Shown here: piece after piece, positions 3,890 through 7,281 of the stretch
Position numbering within the stretch: the stretch's first letter is position 1
Layout of the letters: each line of letters begins with the position of its first letter
Origin: Candidatus Zhuqueibacterota bacterium 4484_188
GTDB lineage: Bacteria; Calditrichota; Calditrichia; RBG-13-44-9
Length of the DNA stretch: 7,281 bases
Assembly (NCBI GenBank): GCA_002049825.1
Contig: MVCZ01000192.1
Coordinates: 1 to 7,281, forward strand
Reading direction: 5' to 3'
Made by a program: the position numbers and the translations under genes
Notes under the pieces: model-generated
Database searches by the model: none
Told to the model about the DNA's origin: nothing
Seen by the model: the letters and a program-made list of their open reading frames with translations, nothing else

Positions 3890-5695
3890 GGTGCCCAACC
3901 ATAAATTCCCGGACGAATCAGGCAGAATATTGTTGACCACATTGCTGGGTAACCCGTTTTTTGTGGTAAAATGCTGAAATATCTCTCTGTCTCTCCGAAA
4001 AACATTTAATCCACCACCCCAGGTTCCCATCCAAACATCCCCTTTTTCATCGGCGTACAAACACCAAACGGTATTGTTGCTCAGGCGGTCCGGTCCCGCG
4101 GATTCCACCCCGTACCGCTTAAACTTCGTAGTTTTCCGATTCCAGCAATTCACCCCCGCGTTAACCGTTCCAAACCACATATTTCCCAACATATCTTCCA
4201 CAATCGAAAAAATAGAATTACTACTTATGCTGGTGGAGTCCATCCTCTGGTGCTTAAAAACATCTACCTTTCCGGTTTGGGGATGATAACATCTTAACCC
4301 ATCAGCAATGGTGCCAATCCACAAATCTCCCAGATGATCCTGGTAAAAAGCGACCACGCCACCGAGCTTCGGTTGAGCTTTGGTAAACGGACGGAAAACA
4401 AGTGTTTTTGGATCACAGGTTAATATGGCTCCGACAGCTTTTTTCTCTCCCGGATCGGTACCAATCCAGATAAGCCCCCGGCTGTCCTGGTACAAGGCAG
4501 TAATAGAATTGCTGCCAAATTCGCCCGGATTCTGAAAAAAATGCCGAAACCGCTCACTGCCGGCGGGGCGGTAATTCAATCCGCCGCCATCGGTTCCCAC
4601 CCACAAACCGCCCGCCCGGTCTTCCAGAACTGTCAGCACGGTATTGTGGCTAAGACTTGCAGGATTTCCGGACTGATGGCTAATATTCTGAAAGCTTTGA
4701 CGGTGCGGATCAATTCGGTTCACACCGCTGCTGGAAGTGCCAAACCACAACCCATCGTTACTATCCTGGAAAATGGAAATTACTGCTCCGCTTCCCAATG
4801 AATTTGATTGACCGGTATGATGTTGGTAATGGTGAAAGCCGCGGGTGTCCGGATCGAACAAATTCAACCCGGCATCCACTGTGCCAACCCAAATCCGCGA
4901 AAGATTATCAGCAAAAACGCACATTACCCGGTTACTGCTCAGGCTCGAAGGATTCTGTGAATTGTGCGCAAATACCTCGAAAGAATCACTGCCCCGGGCA
5001 AAGAGGCTCACGCCACCATCCGCGGTGGCAATCCAGAGATTCCATCTCTGATCCAGCGCCAAATCGAACACCAGGTTTCCACCCAGGGATCCGGCGGTTT
5101 TCTCATCATGGACAAATCGCTTCATTGTGCCGGAAATAGGGTCATACCTCAAAAGTCCTTCCCAGGTGCCCAGCCAGAGCACTCCGCCCGAATCTGCTAC
5201 CAAGCACTGCAGGTGCATTTTGCCCGGTTTTTGTGCTTCAATCGATTGCCGGATAAATGAATCGTTTTGTTTGTCGTAGTAGAACAAGCTACCGCTCGTG
5301 GTTCCCAACCAAAGCTTCCCCTCGGTATCTTGGGTCATCGCAATAACCCTGAGCGCACGCTGCGCCTGAGACGGCTCGGTTGGTAACTGGTAGTGGGCAA
5401 AGCAATCCAACTCCGGCAGGTACCGGTCTACTTTACCGCCCAGGGTTACCACCCACAGATTTCCCTCCCGGTCTTTCAAAATTTTGCGAATACCCAGTTC
5501 CGAAATACTGGTGGAATCAAGCGGGTCGGGCCGGTAAACGTTAAAGGTATAGCCATCGTACTTGTTCAACCCGTCCGCAGTGGCAAACCACATGAAACCG
5601 ATTTCGTCCTGCGCAATACTGAATACGGTTGATTGGGAAAGCCCCTGTTCCGGGGTAATATGATCGAAACGAAGCGATGTCTCCGCCGAAACCAA
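3794..5695 (-). CDS. Periplasmic beta-propeller (Reg_prop) segment of the sensor kinase
   Basis: A 633-residue segment, open throughout. It starts with LRFDHITPEQGLSQSTVFSIAQD, the canonical mature N-terminus of these sensors. I count 13 Reg_prop core motifs of the type LWxGT: FMWFAT, LWVVT, LWLGT twice, LWIAT, IWVGT, LWFGT, LWVGT, IWIGT, LWIGT, MWFGT, VWMGT and LWLGT. A fourteenth (GTLYFG) appears after the 73-bp duplication is collapsed. Fourteen repeats fit two seven-bladed propellers, the known architecture of such sensors, which bind ligand outside the cytoplasmic membrane. The last seven residues (EPWNLPV) are a frameshift product. The TTG at 5695 is simply the first start-like codon after an in-frame TGA at 5710-5708, so the true N-terminus is uncertain and a signal peptide is expected but not seen. 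Confidence 0.92.
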   Translation of the reverse strand: MVSAETSLRFDHITPEQGLSQSTVFSIAQDEIGFMWFATADGLNKYDGYTFNVYRPDPLDSTSISELGIRKILKDREGNLWVVTLGGKVDRYLPELDCFAHYQLPTEPSQAQRALRVIAMTQDTEGKLWLGTTSGSLFYYDKQNDSFIRQSIEAQKPGKMHLQCLVADSGGVLWLGTWEGLLRYDPISGTMKRFVHDEKTAGSLGGNLVFDLALDQRWNLWIATADGGVSLFARGSDSFEVFAHNSQNPSSLSSNRVMCVFADNLSRIWVGTVDAGLNLFDPDTRGFHHYQHHTGQSNSLGSGAVISIFQDSNDGLWFGTSSSGVNRIDPHRQSFQNISHQSGNPASLSHNTVLTVLEDRAGGLWVGTDGGGLNYRPAGSERFRHFFQNPGEFGSNSITALYQDSRGLIWIGTDPGEKKAVGAILTCDPKTLVFRPFTKAQPKLGGVVAFYQDHLGDLWIGTIADGLRCYHPQTGKVDVFKHQRMDSTSISSNSIFSIVEDMLGNMWFGTVNAGVNCWNRKTTKFKRYGVESAGPDRLSNNTVWCLYADEKGDVWMGTWGGGLNVFRRDREIFQHFTTKNGLPSNVVNNILPDSSGNLWLGTNHGICRFNPQTLTTRNYDYSVGLQEPWNLPV

Positions 5696-5707
5696 CGAAG
5701 AAAGTGG

Positions 5708-5761
5708 TCAGATATTATCCCGAAACAAAAACCGGGTAAACAGGTCAATTGCCTTTTTCAA
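5708..5761 (-). other. Short open leader in frame with the kinase, ending in TGA
   Basis: From a TTG at 5761 the minus strand reads KKAIDLFTRFLFRDNI and then TGA, after which the frame continues PLSSLVSAETSLRFDH into the propeller. A basic start and the VSA-ET sequence resemble the ends of a signal peptide, but the middle is not convincingly hydrophobic and no ribosome site precedes the TTG. It may be a damaged leader or chance. Confidence 0.25.
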
Positions 5762-5857
5762 GAAATATCTAACAGTTTTAATAGCGATTGTGACATTCTC
5801 CGTTTCGCAAAGACTAAATTTTGCCGCCCAAAGACGCAAACCGGGGATAACAAACCG

Positions 5858-6106
5858 TTACCGAATGAGCAACATTTTATGAGTATACACAACATCATTG
5901 CCCAGCGTAAGCCGACAAATATATTCCCCGCTGGCAACCGGTTGTCCGTTTTCATTCATTTCGCGCCATTGCACCTGGTAAGAACCGGTCGTCACATTCC
6001 CATTTAGCAGCGTCTTTACTTTTCTGCCCGTCATATCATAGATCACCAGATTTATCCTCGCTGATATTTTTTTATAATATAACACTGGGGAACAAATATT
6101 TCAAGT
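5858..6106 (-). pseudogene. Headless C-terminal sorting/FlgD-like tail domain
   Basis: The frame is open from a TGA near 6106 to the TAA at 5858 and contains ARINLVIYDMTGRKVKTLL, then GSYQVQWREMNENGQPVASG and EYICRLTLGNDVVYTHKMLL. These are the strands of the FlgD-like immunoglobulin fold that forms C-terminal tails of secreted proteins in FCB bacteria, used for export or surface anchoring through type IX-like systems. The usual preceding motif (NYPNPFNPxTxIxYxLP) and the body of the protein are absent; upstream codons (NICSPVLYYKKI) do not resemble them. The GTG at 6085 is not a credible start. It ends 163 bases before the kinase, on the same strand. It is the remnant of a lost gene, or a break in assembly. 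Confidence 0.8.
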
Positions 6107-6257
6107 GAATGAGTTTTCACCGGGAATGATGTTACAGATGAACGGTGAATAAAATCCCGATATTTCCCAGGGAAAATCACAGAGGAATCGTCTCAAAGTT
6201 AAGATGTTATTAACGAACGAAAAGAACACTCGCCAGTTAGACCAGTTATTGCCCCGC

Positions 6258-6463
6258 TCAAATTAATAATCTATTTCGTAGTAGTCTGCAATCACAGGCA
6301 GAAAGGCTTACCATTTGCTGCTGTTTTTTGTCCCAAAGCCGTAAATGAAGGGATTTAAGACTTTGCCAAACCGCTTTGCGCTTTTGCGGACGGCGGTACT
6401 CGGAAAGGGATTGGATTAAATTTTTATAAGCGATTTTTCATTTGTGTTTTTTTGTTCAGACAT
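6258..6463 (-). pseudogene. Possible small protein gene with a one-base frameshift in an A-run
   Basis: From the ATG at 6463 the minus strand reads MSEQKNTNEKSLIK and then stops at 6418-6416. If one more A is allowed in the AAAAA run there, the reading continues NLIQSLSEYRRPQKRK, AVWQSLKSLHLRLWDKKQQQ and on to a TGA at 6260-6258, about 69 residues in all. The composition (Lys/Arg/Gln-rich, amphipathic helices, two Trp) looks protein-like, and the polyA slip is a plausible single lesion or sequencing error. The ribosome site is weak. I do not recognise the family; the last ~16 residues may be non-native. Confidence 0.4.
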
Positions 6464-6643
6464 GCTTTCTATTTCCGGTATTACATAATCTTCTAATTTC
6501 TAATTACAATTTCCTGTAAAAAAGTCAGGATAAAACAAATTTATCTGTTTTTATAGAACAAAATCAATATAATAATATTTCTTCACCAAAAATGTAAAAG
6601 AAGTGTATAGGCTGATTCATGGAATTACCCTTTGTTACCAGTG

Positions 6644-6665
6644 GGGCGAGTCTGATGACTCGCCC
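6644..6665. repeat. Perfect 9-bp hairpin GGGCGAGTC-TGAT-GACTCGCCC
   Basis: A strong stem with a 4-base loop lies 19 bases beyond the stop of the secreted-protein gene on the minus strand. The position suits a transcript end, but no U-tract follows on that strand, so it is either an atypical terminator, an mRNA 3'-stabilising hairpin or a dispersed palindromic repeat. Confidence 0.6.
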
Positions 6666-6683
6666 TATATCCAACCACAAGAA

Positions 6684-7281
6684 CTAACGCATTAAAACCA
6701 TTTTTCGGGTTTGCACATACTCTCCTGCTTTTATTTGATACAAATACCTAACCCCTCCAAGGAGGGGAATGTCAAAACGGATGGTCGTTTCCGGATTAAA
6801 GGGGTTTGGATAGTTTTGATGCAACAAAAACTGTCGGGAGACCTCAGGCCCTCCTTTCGGTTGAATTTTCGTTACCGCTCCCGGGTCGAAAGCATAAATG
6901 ACACTATCCCGTACAACAAGTATAGTTTTTGCACCCATTTTGGTATTCACTCCGCTGACCGGGTTTCCTGCCGCTTGCAGCATAACCAGGTTTCCGTTAA
7001 AACCATTAAAAGCATAAAATTCATCATTGCCCACAAGGGATTCACATCGTCCCAAATAATTGCTGGCAGCCCAACTGCTAAACCCATCCGGTATGGTAAA
7101 CTCATACCATTGATGGGTCATCGTACTGTAAGCCTGAAAAATGGGCGCCCAGCGAAGGGCCCAGATAGTATGAGTACGATTCTGTGTGAACGGAATTGGT
7201 TGCAGCATCATATATAGTCAGATAGTCGCTGGTTTTAACCGCAGCCAATTCCCCTTCAGCATTGATCTGTGAAGGCTGCAC
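6684..7281 (-). pseudogene. 3' end of a secreted protein with a type IX-style C-terminal tail
   Basis: The gene enters from the right edge. 7281-7177 reads QINAEGELAAVKTSDYLTIY then DAATNSVHTE. Recognisable sequence then continues in another frame, open from 7211: APIFQAYSTMTHQWYEFTIP, WAASNYLGRCESLVGNDEFY, VVRDSVIYAFDPG. The repeated short strands with Tyr/Trp suggest a propeller or Kelch-like secreted body (inference). The end has HQNYPNPFNPETTIRFDIP, the start of the sorting tail, then LLGGVR and at once YLYQIKAGEYVQTRKMVLMR, its last strand. About 45 residues of the tail core are therefore missing, in frame, exactly where the palindrome at 6752-6767 lies. The ATG at 7211 is not a real start. 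Such tails normally direct export across the outer membrane; this truncated one probably could not fold. Confidence 0.8.
6752..6767. repeat. Palindromic repeat CCCCTCC-AA-GGAGGGG inside a coding region
   Basis: Perfect 7-bp arms around AA. It encodes the in-frame LLGG linker that replaces the core of the sorting tail. A longer relative of the same composition lies at 2671-2693. Repeats of this look are usually intergenic, so finding one as the joint of a truncated domain is unusual. Confidence 0.75.

Larger units (their letters stand above)
2723..5695 (-). pseudogene. Reg_prop/Y_Y_Y sensor histidine kinase, interrupted into four frame segments
   Basis: Read as one gene this is a membrane sensor kinase of about 990 codons. 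The order is: periplasmic propeller repeats (5695-3890), Y_Y_Y domain (3682-3410), start of a transmembrane helix (~3250-3198), HisKA_3 dimerisation/phosphotransfer region (~3200-3100) and HATPase (ending at the TAA at 2723-2725). The family senses an extracytoplasmic ligand, often an oligosaccharide in Bacteroidota, and phosphorylates a regulator; here the one at 2151-2639 is adjacent. Frame is lost at two tandem duplications (3744-3889, 3271-3406), at ~3685, at ~3197 and at ~2770. Collapsing each duplication restores the expected protein: GLQGNEFNPGAA across one, and ITPPFWQTWWFRLLM across the other. Domain residues show no drift, so this is fresh damage or an assembly artefact. N-terminal signal sequence is not convincingly present. 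Confidence 0.88.
6086..6683. other. Gene-poor, AT-rich stretch
   Basis: No intact gene is supported here. It holds an inverted repeat TTCACCG/CGGTGAA (6116-6122 and 6143-6149), a small frameshifted ORF (6258-6463), a very AT-rich part (6465-6600) with tandem AATTAGAA-like words on the minus strand, and a strong hairpin at 6644-6665. No tRNA, rRNA or known riboswitch was recognised. Confidence 0.6.

Noticed and set aside
4798..5139. 113-residue plus-strand ORF within the propeller region
   Set aside because: It is a shadow of the repeated minus-strand propeller codons; composition is Arg/His/Pro-rich and unlike a protein.
5708..5710. TGA recoded as Trp or Gly (alternative genetic code)
   Set aside because: The regulator at 2151-2639 ends properly at a TGA, and conserved Trp and Gly positions use standard codons, so one TGA in a doubtful leader is not evidence of recoding.
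5790..5870. Direct repeat built on CAAAGAC/GCAAA before the kinase
   Set aside because: Short, imperfect words in AT-rich DNA; no defined boundary or second full copy was seen in the window.
6711..7217. 168-residue plus-strand ORF
   Set aside because: It is antisense to the NYPNPFNP-tail gene and has no family-like motif of its own.
1..7281. tRNA or rRNA genes
   Set aside because: No cloverleaf with a TTCGA-type T-loop and no conserved rRNA segment was recognised on either strand.

Overview
The window looks like chromosomal DNA of an environmental FCB-group bacterium (Calditrichota/KSB1/Ignavibacteria-like). The lineage call is inference from three things: a Reg_prop/Y_Y_Y sensor histidine kinase, NarL-type response regulators, and secreted proteins with the C-terminal motif NYPNPFNPETTIRF, which is typical of type IX-style sorting/FlgD-like tails in that group. 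All recognisable genes lie on the minus strand, so the window is best read from right to left.

Layout from right to left. 7281-6684 is the 3' end of a secreted protein with a sorting tail; it has an upstream frame change and its tail core is missing. 6683-6086 has no intact gene but holds a hairpin repeat and a small frameshifted ORF. 6106-5858 is the headless end of a second sorting tail. 5695-2723 is a large sensor histidine kinase broken into four reading-frame segments. 2639-2151 is its likely partner response regulator, with most of the receiver domain missing. 2104-1891 is a palindrome-rich, MITE-like repeat. 1791-1164 is an apparently intact ribbon-helix-helix/PIN toxin-antitoxin pair with a candidate operator. 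885-268 is a second, paralogous response regulator with a near-complete receiver but a truncated C-terminus. 287-1 contains a 78-bp tandem duplication overlapping a possible group II intron 5' fragment, then a palindromic repeat at the edge.

Working together, the kinase (two putative seven-bladed periplasmic propellers, Y_Y_Y domain, membrane helix, HisKA_3 and HATPase) and the two LuxR-type regulators would form a two-component signalling locus. As written, the sensor cannot be translated as one protein.

The most striking feature is the pattern of damage. There are three perfect tandem duplications of 68, 73 and 78 bp. Removing one copy of the 68- and 73-bp repeats restores the expected protein across each. 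There are also at least five abrupt losses inside otherwise well-preserved domains. Residues next to the lesions are still excellent family matches, so the damage is very recent or, more likely, an assembly/scaffolding artefact (unmerged overlaps plus closed gaps). That question should be settled before any novel biology is claimed. The toxin-antitoxin pair and the 633-residue propeller segment are the only long undamaged coding stretches.
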